DNA of 64,000 bases. Source: Chloromonas sp. AAM2 (taxonomy: Eukaryota > Chlorophyta > Chlorophyceae > Chlamydomonadales > Chlamydomonadaceae). Below are positions 46,675 through 56,490 of this stretch, in pieces (the stretch's first letter is position 1; each line of letters begins with the position of its first letter). The position numbers were made by a program, and so were the translations under genes. Below the pieces are notes generated by a model. The model made no database searches, was not told the DNA's origin, and worked only from the letters and a program-made list of their open reading frames with translations. Location of the stretch: contig QAXH01000367.1 of NCBI GenBank assembly GCA_004335635.1, forward strand, positions 1 through 64,000, read 5' to 3'.

Positions 46675-49600
46675 CTAGTCAGTTTGAAGACTGATCCGCA
46701 GCCCGGGATACACAGCAGCAGCGCCACCCAAGTCGATGCCCGCAGGCGCCTCGGATTGGCGGCCATACCCTGTCATGAACACCTGCTTGCCCTGGGGCAC
46801 CAATCCACGGGCTGCAAGCATACAACAAGGTAGCAAACAGGAAGTGTTTGTTAAGCGCAAGCTGTGAACAAAAATCCATTTGCTTCAGGGAAGCTGTCAC
46901 AGACGCCCTGACTTGCCCTGGTTGTTACTTATCAGCACGACAACCAGAGTACAATGTTGTACTGTGTTTCTGGCCGTTCTGTTGGTGACAAAACAACGCG
47001 CAGAACAGCACTGCGACCTGACTACCAGTTGCATCTGAACACCAGAACACCTTGCTAGAGGACGTGCTGCCTACCCAGGTGCACGACTTCGTCAAAGCCT
47101 GCATGTTCAGCCGTGCCCTGGGCCCGTGCATCCACTAGCAGGCAGTCTGCTTGGCTCAGCTCCGAGTACAGGGCATCGTCACACCCACTGTCAGCCTGCA
47201 GGAGTCAGGGTTGATACATTGTGTCCGGACAAGACAGCATGGGTGCTGGCACAGCATCCAGGGCAAAACTGTCAGGAACAGTCTGCTTGGGCTCCTACTC
47301 ATGGTTGCCCCATCAGCTATGCTGTCCCTGCCTCGCCACAAGCAATCCCAACTTGCTCAGACCAAAGGCCGGAAGTATTTGGAGTACACTTGAAAAAAAG
47401 GCTTGCCAGTTCTGGGACAATTCCTGGGAATACCGCTTCAACATCACCAAGTTAGGTCTGCTGCACTCAAACAAACGCATCAGAACTGGGAGTCACACAG
47501 AAATTGTCCCAGAACTGGCAGACTTTTGTTTGGGGGGATAGTTGATGAAAACAACAGCGCAGAGCCGGTGCAGCAGCAAGGCGGCAAGGATCAGCCCGAG
47601 AGACATGCAACCAAGGCCAAGACAGCAATGCTTGCGGGTACCGGCTAATGCGTGTTCTCTGTAAGCCACCCCTCTCCACTTACCGACCACCCCAGCACGT
47701 GCTTTCCCTTCCACTTGAACACAGCGCCAAAGCACAACTCGCCATGCCTGCTACGAACCGGCCTGAGAGTGAGATCTGGTGTGACGTGAGTGTCACGTGA
47801 CTCGGGGCAGGGCTGCCAGACTGCAAAGTCATCCAGCTGCTTTCCTGCATGGCGTGCAGCAACTGTATGATAACCACGCAACCTGTAAGTGACCATCACC
47901 TTGTTGAATGGGCATGCAACTGTTTGCCAACTCTTTGCCAAGATAAACCAGAATCGCGGTGTGTTGTGGCAAGCTACGGGCAACATCTGATGACGCAGAA
48001 CATGTGTGTATGATGGTAAGAAGCTGAGAGCATTGCCGTGCAACACAGGTTCAGAAGGTTGAGGTCGTGCAAGGGCTGCACATAAATTAGCAGAGTGGCC
48101 TAAGCTGGGCATGCTTTGTAAGATTCATACAGCTGATGCATCCATGCTGGGATGGCAAGCAGCCAAGCCACGCAAGTGGGCTGTGTTGTCCTTGCATGCA
48201 CGCATGCACCCACCTGTTGACATGAGCTCATGCAGTCTGTGCTGCTGCAAGCGCTGCTGTACATCGGGGTGACTGAGCACGCACATGCGGTGCTGACAGC
48301 CCGACTCAACGGCCAGCATCACACTCAGCTCGCCTGCGGGCGGTTGTGGCAGCCGCCCCAGGTGAATGTGGAGGTTGAGTTAATATTAAATTAAACTGAT
48401 GCATCAAACTGAGGCACGCCTGTGCATCTGGTAAGAGATTTGCCATGGGGTTATGTAGGATGAGGTTACAAACAATTCGGGCCTGAAGTGGGGAGTGAGA
48501 TGCAGCATGATTGCACGCTGGGGTCACCCCCAAGTCTGCCCGAGTGGCACCTGCGCTGACAAGCGGTCTGTCAGACATACTGATTGCAGTGCACTGGTCT
48601 TTGGGCTGGATGCTCCTGACTAAGAGCTCCCTGCGTCCTGGAGTCCTTTGTTTCAGTTGGGCTCACGGTCTATAGAGACCGCACCCAGCAAGTGAATTCT
48701 TTGCGGCATACCCGGTGAAATCATCCCGCAGCCTTCCGTCCGATTCTTTCTTCTGGACACTAGTGTCTGCCAAGCAATGCACCGGAGAAGGCCACCTGAC
48801 TGTTCCAAGCCATCCATTTTTGGGGCTAATTGATTCGGCAAGTGAGATGCTACGCACTCCTTAGCGGATTTTGACTGCCATGACCACCGTCCTGTCTGTA
48901 TCAATCAACACCCTTTGTGGGATCTACTGACTGCCCTTCCTGCTGCTATTCAGCTGCCATTCTGTTGCCCTCTATGCTGAACACACACCTGCATGGTCGC
49001 TGTGATTGTGTGAGATGTAGATGTTGTCCGGCAGTGCGCCCGTGTGCTCGAGGCATGATGACACCACTCCAAAACCCTGCGAGGCAGCAATGACAACAGC
49101 ATAAGTGCCATAAGGACAACATGACTGTTGTGATCAGATGCCACTCGCGAGGACCAACTGTGGACCGTGTGGGTGGCATGGCGACCGGTGAAATGATGCC
49201 ACGACTGCCAGGGGGCTGTACATTGGCCCGGAGTGCATGGTGCTGCAGATGTGCAGGGTGGCTTTCACTGCTTGCTCTGCGACCTGCTGTGCATGCTGGC
49301 ACCTGCAAGTGCACCTGTATGAAACTCAATATGAAACTCAACATCCAACCAACCAACCGGGGCGCCTTCCCGTCTTGCTGCACGGTTTTCTACCGCAGCA
49401 AGGCGTCAATTCTCTGAGCCTGCCACCCACTTGCACCCTTCCACTCACACAGTCGACCAGGAACACAGGGCAGCCATTCACCAGGTGCCTGTGCTTGATT
49501 GCCCAGCAAACTGCTGTGCATGCTGACACTACCAAATGCATGCTCTCATAGCCTTATTCTTCAAACTCACAAGCAACCATCGTTTGTTTTTCCTCGCATG

Positions 49601-49759
49601 CCCCATTCTGTGACTCCCTTGCAATCATCCACTCACACAATCGGCCAGCAGTACAGGACGACCGTCCAGCAGCAGCACAAATGAGGATGAGGGTTCCTGG
49701 TGGTACACCGTGGTGGCACCTCCTCCCGTGCCCAGGATCACGAGCTCAAGAACCGGCAT
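46675..49759 (-). CDS. Metallo-beta-lactamase-fold hydrolase (RNase Z-like superfamily)
   Basis: A metal-dependent hydrolase; the substrate is not evident. Exons: 49759-49637, 49076-48989, 48333-48210, 47882-47684, 47195-47075 and 46811-46675, giving 263 residues. The N-terminus MPVLELVILGTGGGATT and LLLDGRPVLLADCGFG follow the RNase Z/Lactamase_B_2 pattern. The metal motif HxHxDH is present as SHNHSDHAG (about residue 66). SHPDVQQRL, RHGELCFGAVFKWKG, VLGWSADSG (with a later metal Asp) and ADCLLVDARAQG follow. The C-terminus HLARGLVPQGKQVFMTGYG includes the region where RNase Z has its last metal His. Whether HAGFDEVVHL supplies that His is unclear. The canonical donor at 48213 breaks phase by one step; a weaker donor four bases later (GG|GTGCAT) restores it and is used here. 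Too short for long-form tRNase Z; a short-form enzyme or a related phosphodiesterase-like protein is possible. Confidence 0.82.
47396..47530. mobile_element. Short MITE-like element with TIR cores
   Basis: CTTGCCAGTTCTGGGACA at about 47402-47419 faces TGTCCCAGAACTGGCAGA at about 47505-47522, with A-rich sequence outside the left end. The element is about 130 bases and lies in an intron of the hydrolase gene. Confidence 0.7.
48809..48924 (-). rRNA. 25S rRNA-like fragment (pseudogene or SINE head) in intron
   Basis: Read on the minus strand, this stretch matches a conserved block of eukaryotic cytosolic LSU rRNA as I remember it: GATCCCACAAAGGGTGTTG, GGACGGTGGTCATGG, AATCCGCTAAGGAGTG, CTCACTTGCCGAATCAA and AAAAATGGATGGC, in the right order. 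It is about 115 bases, with several substitutions, and breaks off after ATGGATGGC. It lies in the intron between exons 2 and 3 of the hydrolase gene, same strand. It is far too short to be a functional rRNA gene. Confidence 0.75.
49030..49619. repeat. Source copy of a ~590-base segmental duplication
   Basis: Part of exon 2 and most of intron 1 of the hydrolase gene. It is nearly identical to 53364-53920 (see that entry). Confidence 0.85.
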
Positions 49760-50509
49760 AGGCTAGCAGGAATGGGCCTCCCAAAACTGGCCTGCTAGGC
49801 GGCTGCTATGCAGGTAAACACAACTGAAGGCACCCTGCTAGCGGCGGGCATCCTCCAGAGCAAAATTGGTTTGCAGAAGTGATTGTGATTAGGTTAGTAT
49901 GCGGCCAGGACTGGGCTGGAATCAACAGGCTGCGAACAGGTTTGACCCAAAGCTGTGTGGGTGAGGCTCCGCAGATTAGGATGTGTGCGCTGTGCTGCTC
50001 CGTGGATGATGCTGCTAATGCTGGAATCCGACAACCAAGCAACAGAGGCCACAGAGGCTGCTGTAGAGGTTCACGAGCTGCAGTGCTGGAAGGCTAGGCT
50101 GTTGGGGAAGGAACAAGATTGCTGTACGACCAAGCGAAAGCGGCTCTGGGGAGGAGGACTGCTTTAGTGGAAGGCCAAAGCAGGCTGGCTTAATACACAA
50201 GAATGCGGAATGGTCAGGGATTCCTGAGGGCTTGCTGCTCAGGCTGCTGAAGATGGCACATGCAGGTAGGCCAACAAGTGCATGGGTGAAACGGACGCAT
50301 ACAGCATGTACAGCGCAAATGCCTCTGCAGCTGGAGGCAAGCGACAGATGACAAGGCATGCAAGGCCAACAGCCAACATCAAGCTGGCAATTGGATCGTA
50401 ACGTTCCAACGGGCGGCCAGGAAGGTTGTTGCAGCATACCACAAGCGCAAACTAGAGAGCCTTGTGCCATAAGGAGCTAAGCCGTCCGGCAGCATCAGGA
50501 TTGTCAAGC
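49760..50509. promoter_or_regulatory. Divergent spacer between hydrolase and AHA1-type genes
   Basis: 750 bases between start codons, so both promoters must lie here. No TATA box or other named site stands out. An open frame on the minus strand across 50239-50646 contains an internal stop and overlaps AHA1 exon 1, so it is not called. Confidence 0.4.
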
Positions 50510-53117
50510 ATGGCCACCGATGCATCTGGAAACAACAACGCGGCATCGAAGGTGAGCATCAGGTCATGCATCGAGGGGTAAAATGGCGCAGTGCTTTCCG
50601 TGTGTTCATCGTTGCAATGAGAAAGAGGGGCCATGCTGAACAGCATTCAAATCCACGGTGGCAAGGCAGCGGAGCAGCCGTACACGGAACACCCAGCCCG
50701 CCATGCAGAAGCAGCAGTCCACACTGATAGAGTGCATAGTTATGCTATACACAGAAGCATTGCCTTGTGGGGAGCCATGCCATGCATTCAGGGTGGTGCC
50801 ATGTTAGCTCAGCTACACTCAGAGGTGGGAACTGCTTCAGGTGCCATGCATCAGCTTGAGGCGCCATGCTTTGTGGGTTACCTAACAGTCTGCCTTCCAT
50901 GTTTTCCCCTGCAGACCATGCTAGATTGCAGATGGTTTCCTGCAGGGATTGCACATGGTTTCCTAACCCCAAGTTATACCAAAAATAAAAGTGTCACTTT
51001 TTTTCCTGTGTAACTAGGTATTATAGTGTTAGTGCTGTTGTTGCTTGCGCTTGCCACTGGCCAGACCTTGGGGAACGCTCAATGCCACCCGGCTGCAGCT
51101 GATGACTGGCACAAGGGCATCGATTCAACTCTCTGTCGGAGTGCAAGCCACGCTAACCAACATCAAACACGGCAATGCCCTTTGGGAAACGAGGCCAAAG
51201 CTGCCCAGGCCCTCAAAACCCGCATCATCTCACAACGCCCAGTGCTGCTGGTATTGCGCAGGGCGCTTACAGCTACGCCTACTTCGCCACCAGCGTGACT
51301 GCACCGGTGGCCGTGGCCCCTCCACGGGTGGGTGACTGACTTGTGCTAACCCCACAACCATGCCAGCACAGCCCTGTCAGGCCAGCAGACGAGCAGGTGA
51401 CACGGGCTCAAGGTGATATTCATTCAATTTTTCCTTGTGCCCATCCCTTGTCCCTAATCCTTGTCCCATCCCATGTGTCCACGTGTTCAGAAACTGACAG
51501 AGGCTGAGGTGGCAGCCCAGCAGGAGTTAGAGCAGCAGCGCAACGCAGCGGGGTCCAGCGCATGGAACGCCGCGGGTCAGTGCAGGGGCAGGGCCGTTGA
51601 TTTGCTTTCTCCGCCAGCCTAGGAATGCGGTGACTGCTTTGCCGTCCCTGATCTCATGGCAGCTCAGATGCCTGTTTGGTGGCTTGGTACCTTATCACTG
51701 TTGGAGTTGTTTCGCAGGCTATTGCCTACATTGCATTTCTGATGTAGCAGGCGATGAGTATTGCATGTCTGCAAACCTAGGTGGCAGCGACACCGAGACA
51801 GATATCAGAGCTAGTACGTATAGGGTAAGGGTGTCCCCGCAGAGCTCAAGGTTTGTACCGACCTGAGGCCGAAGGCCTTACAAAGTAAACCCTAAGACTG
51901 AGGGCGGAGCGAAGGCCGAGCATGAACGAGGCCATGCGGAGCCTGATTATGCGTAGCCCTGATTATGCGTGACCACCTTACGCTTACGGGTCTGTTAGAG
52001 GGATCACTTGCAGTTAACTACAATCATTGTCACCGATTGGATCTCAATAACAGCACAATGGTTGTCATGTTGTACCATTTCTTATGTCCATCCGTGCATC
52101 TTTATTGCAGGCACATTTGAGGAGCGCAGTTGGACTGAGTGGGCCAAGGACAGGCTGAGCTCGCTGCTCAACGGGGAGGGCGTCAGCGGGGCAGGCGACA
52201 CGAGTGTGTCGGTCACCGCGGTTACAATCGACAAGGGGCATGCAAACGCTTGGATTGTGAGGGGCAAGAAACGACATGGCTTTGATTTTGAGGTAAGAGT
52301 TAGGTGGTTTGCACTGCTAGCGAGTCCTTGCATGTGCCTAAATGATAAGGGTACTCAATCCTTATCAAATCAAATATAATCGCCATAATAGGAACATGAA
52401 GCCAACATACTGGCAACATGCAGAGGCGTGCAGCAGAAACAAAGCTGTTGGATGTTGTAGTGGATTAGCCAGGATTGTATCCTGTTTGACCTGTGTCCTT
52501 ACCACAAAAAAAGATGCTTGCAGGTTCTGGGACAGTTTTTCTGAGTGACTGTGTTTGCACTGGTGTGTGCAGTTAACTGTGTCTTGGAGCGCGACCGTGG
52601 GAGGCAAGGAGGCAAAGGGAACCGTCAAGTGAGTGCTGGTGCATGTAGCATGTGTCATGATGCGGTCATGCTTCGAGACAAATCATGTTGCTTGTTCCAG
52701 ATGTCGCAAGCGGAGGTCATGAGTTGTCACGCACGGGTAGACGCGCTTCCTGCTCGCATTCACTCCAATCATAATCCTCATGCTTTTCCTTTCTTCCATG
52801 TCCTTTCTACCAAGTCAAGCTATCTCATTGTCAACATCCTGTCGTGTGCTTTAGCCAGTTCAAGGATGCAACCAACCTTTCAATCAGGAGACGCTTAATG
52901 ACGACAAGTCCTGTTTAATCCTTGTTATGCATGTAGGATTCCCAACGCTGCTTCTGACGAGTTGGATGAGCTGAGCTTGAGTGGCTGCGAATTGACAGCT
53001 GGAGGGAAACCGGGAGGTGCCTTGGACGCAACCGCCATTAAAACCGCCGAGAAACTGCTGCCTGAGCTGCTGGTCGCCAAGCTAGAGCAATTATACAGCG
53101 AGCTGAAGCAGAAATAA
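50510..53117 (+). CDS. AHA1-type Hsp90 ATPase activator domain protein
   Basis: A co-chaperone that stimulates Hsp90 ATPase activity in the cytosol. Five exons fit: 50510-50551, 51491-51575, 52111-52292, 52573-52628 and 52937-53117, giving 181 residues and a TAA stop. Exon 1 encodes MATDASGNNNAASK with a GTGAGC donor. The next exon joins in phase to KLTEAEVAAQQELEQQRN and AWNAAG. The domain then reads GTFEERSWTEWAKDRLSSLL, VTAVTIDKGHANAWIVRGKK, FDFE, LTVSWSATV and IPNAASDELDELSL, ending AEKLLPELLVAKLEQLYSEL. This is the AHA1 N-terminal-domain fold in full. The C-terminal START-like AHSA1 domain of full-length AHA1 is absent, so the protein is the short form. Intron 2 carries organelle-like palindromic sequence and intron 3 a TIR core. 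Confidence 0.87.
51800..51995. repeat. Organelle-like palindromic repeat in AHA1 intron 2
   Basis: Contains CTGAGGCCGAAGGCCTTA, GGGCGGAGCGAAGGCCGAG and AACGAGGCCATGCGGAGCC, followed by two copies of CTGATTATGCGT. GGCCGAAGGCC and GCGGAGCGAAGGCC style palindromic GC clusters differ from the surrounding intron. They recall the repeats reported as shared by Haematococcus plastid and mitochondrial genomes. The likeness is from memory. Confidence 0.4.
52501..52540 (+). repeat. Solitary TIR core in AHA1 intron 3
   Basis: A-rich sequence then GCTTGCAGGTTCTGGGACA, one end of the dispersed element family, with no partner end nearby. Confidence 0.55.
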
Positions 53118-53363
53118 CGACTGGCGTGTGTCTTCGCACATGCACGTGGAAGCGATCTTCTGCAACTTGTTCATATGAACAACTATCTGCACTTATGGTA
53201 TCACCTTGGCCTGGACCGCTAATAGTGGATAAACTGGCTGCTGTGCCGCAGACTGTCCGGGGATGGGCAGTCTCATAAAAAACCTGTTCGCCGGTTCTGG
53301 GACAGTTCTCGTCCAGTTACTACCACACTGGCGTAAAGTTGCGCCCACGTGCTGAATTGATTT
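53118..53363. other. Probable AHA1 3' UTR and spacer with one TIR core
   Basis: Non-coding. A TIR core (TTCGCCGGTTCTGGGACA) lies at about 53287-53304 after a short A run. Confidence 0.5.
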
Positions 53364-53920
53364 GGCAGTGCGCCCGCGTGCTCAAGGCATGATGACACCA
53401 CTCCAAAACCCTGCGAGGCAGCAATGACAACAGCATAAGTGCCATAAGGACAACATGACTGTTGTGATCAGATGCCACTCGCGAGGGCCAAGTGTGGAAT
53501 AGGGGGTGGCATTGCGACCGGTGAATTGATGCCACGACTGCCAGGGGGCTGTACATTGGCCCGGAGTGCATGGTGCTCCAGATGTGCAGGGTGGCTTTCA
53601 CTGCTTACTCTGTGACCTGCGGTGCAGGTTGGCACCTGTAACTGTAAGTACATGTATGAAACTCAATATAAAACCAACCAACCAACCAGGGCGCCTCCCT
53701 GTCATGCTGCACGACTTTGTACTGCAGCAAGGCGTCAATTCTCCGAGCCTGCCACCCGCCCGCACCCTTCCACTCACACAGTCGACCAGGAACACAGGGC
53801 AGCCATTCACCAGGTGCCTGTGCTTGATTGCCCAGCAAACTGCTGTGCATGCTGACAATACCAAATGCATGCAAGCAACCATCGTTTGTTTTTCCTCGCA
53901 CGCCCCATTCTGTGACTCAG
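53364..53920 (-). pseudogene. Partial copy of the metallo-hydrolase gene
   Basis: From GGCAGTGCGCCC (53364) to TTCTGTGACTC (about 53920), this repeats 49030-49619 almost base for base. The copy includes the first half of exon 2 (encoding GFGVVSSCLEHAGALP) with its acceptor, and most of intron 1. It lacks about 28 bases near the right end and carries scattered substitutions. It cannot encode a working enzyme because the metal motif is outside the copied part. Confidence 0.85.
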
Positions 53921-53923
53921 GTA

Positions 53924-54328
53924 TCACATGTTTACGTTTGCCTGGCCTCGAGTGAGCGGCTGGGTGTGATGGCCCAGTATGGCTTCCACCTCATACACCG
54001 GTTTACCATCAACCCACTCTAGAGGTAGCGGTGCCCCCTGTCCAATCTCCTCGCCTGGCCGTGCCTTGTACGGCTTAAGCAGGGAGACATGGAACACATC
54101 ATGGAGGCGCTCGTATCCTTTTGACATGTGTAGTTTCACGGCTACTTTTCCCACGGTCTCCAAGACCTCAAAGGGACCTATCCAGTTAGGCATGAACTTC
54201 CTAACCCCTTGCTTAGGCTTCATGTCTGCCGTGCTCAGCAACACCATGTCATCTTGGGCACACGTCACGTCCCGGCGGCGCTTGTCGGCTAGTGCCTTCA
54301 TACGGCTCTGTGCAGCCTCTAGACACAT
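53924..54328 (-). mobile_element. Ty3/gypsy retrotransposon pol fragment (integrase C-terminus)
   Basis: An open frame of 134 codons matches the end of gypsy Pol: MKALADKRRRDVTCAQDDMV, VLLSTADMKPK, WIGPFEVLETVGKVAVKL, YERLHDVFHVSLLKPY and a chromodomain-like start (YEVEAILGH). In full elements this follows the integrase core and helps target insertion. The frame stays open leftward of the first Met for about 20 more codons. No integrase core, reverse transcriptase or LTR is visible, so it is a truncated remnant. It abuts the partial hydrolase copy. Confidence 0.85.
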
Positions 54329-54494
54329 CTTAGCGCTCCCATCCAGACAAAGCCAGGTCGTAGGGCTGATACCTTCCTGGCTGATGTGGCTTTGTATGCT
54401 GCGAAACCAATGAAGCGTGTCAACTATGTATCAGGACTAGAGTCGGAGTCAAAGAGTCGCAGTCAAAGAGTCCTGATTGGGTCTGGGTTGGCTG

Positions 54495-55286
54495 TCATAC
54501 ATAGCCCCACGAGAGAGATCTCCACGTGGGTGTAACGATCACACATCGCCGAGTTTGCAGGGCGAAGGCGAACACTTTAGGCAGGCACGCTGACCTCGCT
54601 GTCTCTGATGTTGTGAATGACCTCCCTGGCCACTTGCTGGGCTGCCGCATCAGTGGTGGGCAGCTGCTCGGGTTCCGTGTTGCTGTTGGGCACCAGACAG
54701 AACTGCATGGTGCATGGCGGCAGTGCTGAGGTGCATGGTGCTGCGGCAGGGCGGCAGGGCGTGGTTGGAGGAGGAGCCCTAGAGACCTGACTGCTCCGCC
54801 ATGGAGCGCTGCAAGACCGCCAATTGCTGCTGCATGTCTGCAAGCTGAGGCGCAGGAGCTGTAGGTGCTCTCCAGTGCTGCAAGACGGGCATTCACGGTC
54901 TGGATTTGGCTGCTCAGTTTGTGGTTTGGAGCAATCAGATTGGTCATGACAGCCATCACATCTTTGGCCCACGACGGCCAAGCTGAAGCTGCACCATGCT
55001 GTCCTGGGTCGGCCGCTGGCGTGTCTTGTACAGCATTGGCTGCTGGTGCTGCATCATCAAGAGGCGGGAGGCATGTCCTGACAGTGAACGCTTGCTGACG
55101 CACACTAGTGGCACCACGCAAAAGATGCCTCACTGCATTCAGCCACACACTAACAACTCTCTGCTGACGGACAGCAGTGGGTGTTATTGGTGTGCAGGCT
55201 GCTTCTTGGATGGCAGGCAAAGAGCTGTCGCGGTACTTGTGCATCGTACTTGGGTTGAGTGGTTCTTTCCGGCTGGAGCAATGCAA
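54495..55286 (-). other. Open frame, possibly TE-derived
   Basis: A 263-codon frame with a short coiled-coil-like stretch (NHKLSSQIQTVNARLAALES). After this the better protein-like composition shifts to another frame (LPTTDAAAQQVAREVIHNIR). The frame change suggests a decayed gag-like or other transposon reading frame, given the gypsy fragment next door. No diagnostic motif such as a zinc knuckle is present. Confidence 0.25.
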
Positions 55287-55442
55287 TCATTGCATGCATG
55301 CATGCAATGTCGTGGTCTCCAAGGGGAAAATCAACCTTGACCAAAATGTGTGAAACTTAATGGACGGGTGTATCATTGAATGTAGGCGCGTAATTCTTGT
55401 CAAATACATGCGCAGGCACAAGGATGCCCAAATCACCACAAA

Positions 55443-55622
55443 CAAGAAGGACGTGTGCCAGGTCTGGGACAGTTGTTGTGTGACACCCAGTTCTGGAACA
55501 GTTCTTGAGATCGAAATGACAACTGCATGTTGTGTGTCGAAGTATGTGTTGTGATCATCGTTTGTGCGTACATTGTCAGTGCAAGACACAAGAATTGGTC
55601 CCAGAACTGGGGCCTTTTTTTC
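55443..55622. mobile_element. Diverged TIR-core element
   Basis: GTGCCAGGTCTGGGACA at about 55454-55470, an extra CCAGTTCTGGAACAG at about 55488, and the reverse core GGTCCCAGAACTGG at about 55597-55612 followed by a T run. The 180-base unit has the same architecture as the intronic elements. Confidence 0.6.
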
Positions 55623-56490
55623 CTATCCATTGATGCCCAAAACACCTGTAGTTCCCCATTCAACCTGATGACGGACAGCTGGCAACTGGGTGACTCATGA
55701 GCTGGCAGCCTGTAGCTGTCCAAGGAGTCCTTAGCTATCGTGACCTGTGACGTGTGCATGGCGTGTGGCATGGAGCAAACCACTGGACTTGTGATGGTGA
55801 TGGCGTCAACGTGATGAAGCATCGGACGAGAATGGGCCAGAAGTTGAGGGAGAGTTCAAAGCCAGGTCGACTCAACAACGTATAACGATTAATGGGCGCG
55901 AACAATCTCAGAAAGATATCAGATTGTCTCCCATTGTCCTGAAACATCGTCAGTGTCACTAGAACCAACATACTAAGACGTGATGCATCTGACGCATTGG
56001 CATGCCGCAGCCTTCCCAGGGCCGCAATGTTGCAACGTTCTGCCCCAGCGACCGTCATGCGTGCAATACCGTTCATTGCACAGCAGGGTTGTACATGCAC
56101 TCAGCACTGATGAGCTACAACCTCAGCAATTCCTTGAGGAGTCCACGCTGGCCCCTGTCCGGAGAAAAGACCCTACTCCTCCAGCAGTCAGGAGGTAGGC
56201 AGCGGCTAGCATCTGCATAATCAGTAATCCCTGCATTGTTTGAAGGCATTACGAGACTAGATGACCAAATCGGTTGCACACGCTTCTCAGGCCGGGGTGG
56301 CCTAAGCGCAAAGCTCCTTTCTACATCTTACGCACGGATGGAAAGAGTTGCTCACGCGAGCTTGTGACAGGTGCGTGTCTGTTCGGAGCAGGGTTCCCTG
56401 GGCCGAACCCTAGGGCCTGCAGGACTTAGTTGGTGCCCAATGGACCATCGTGCATGATCATAAACATATTATGTTGGGGGGGGCACACAG
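55623..56490. other. Upstream region of NAD kinase gene; possible 5' exon
   Basis: A coding-looking stretch at about 56087-56194 (HALSTDELQPQQFLEEST, then VRRKDPTPPAVRR) ends in a good donor AGGAG|GTAGGC. It could be an upstream NAD kinase exon, but its phase does not match the acceptor at 56490. The rest shows nothing. Confidence 0.35.

Noticed and set aside
48213..48213. Canonical donor ACAG|GTGGGT for hydrolase exon 3
   Set aside because: It would break the frame into exon 4. The donor four bases further on keeps the RHGELCF frame, so it was preferred despite its weaker consensus.
50239..50646. Minus-strand frame of about 136 codons with a hydrophobic segment, split by one TAG
   Set aside because: It overlaps AHA1 exon 1 and its donor on the opposite strand, has an internal stop, and shows no family motif.
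56087..56194. Possible first NAD kinase exon
   Set aside because: Coding-like with a good donor, but its phase (two bases over) does not fit the acceptor at 56490. Noted only as a possibility in the upstream region.
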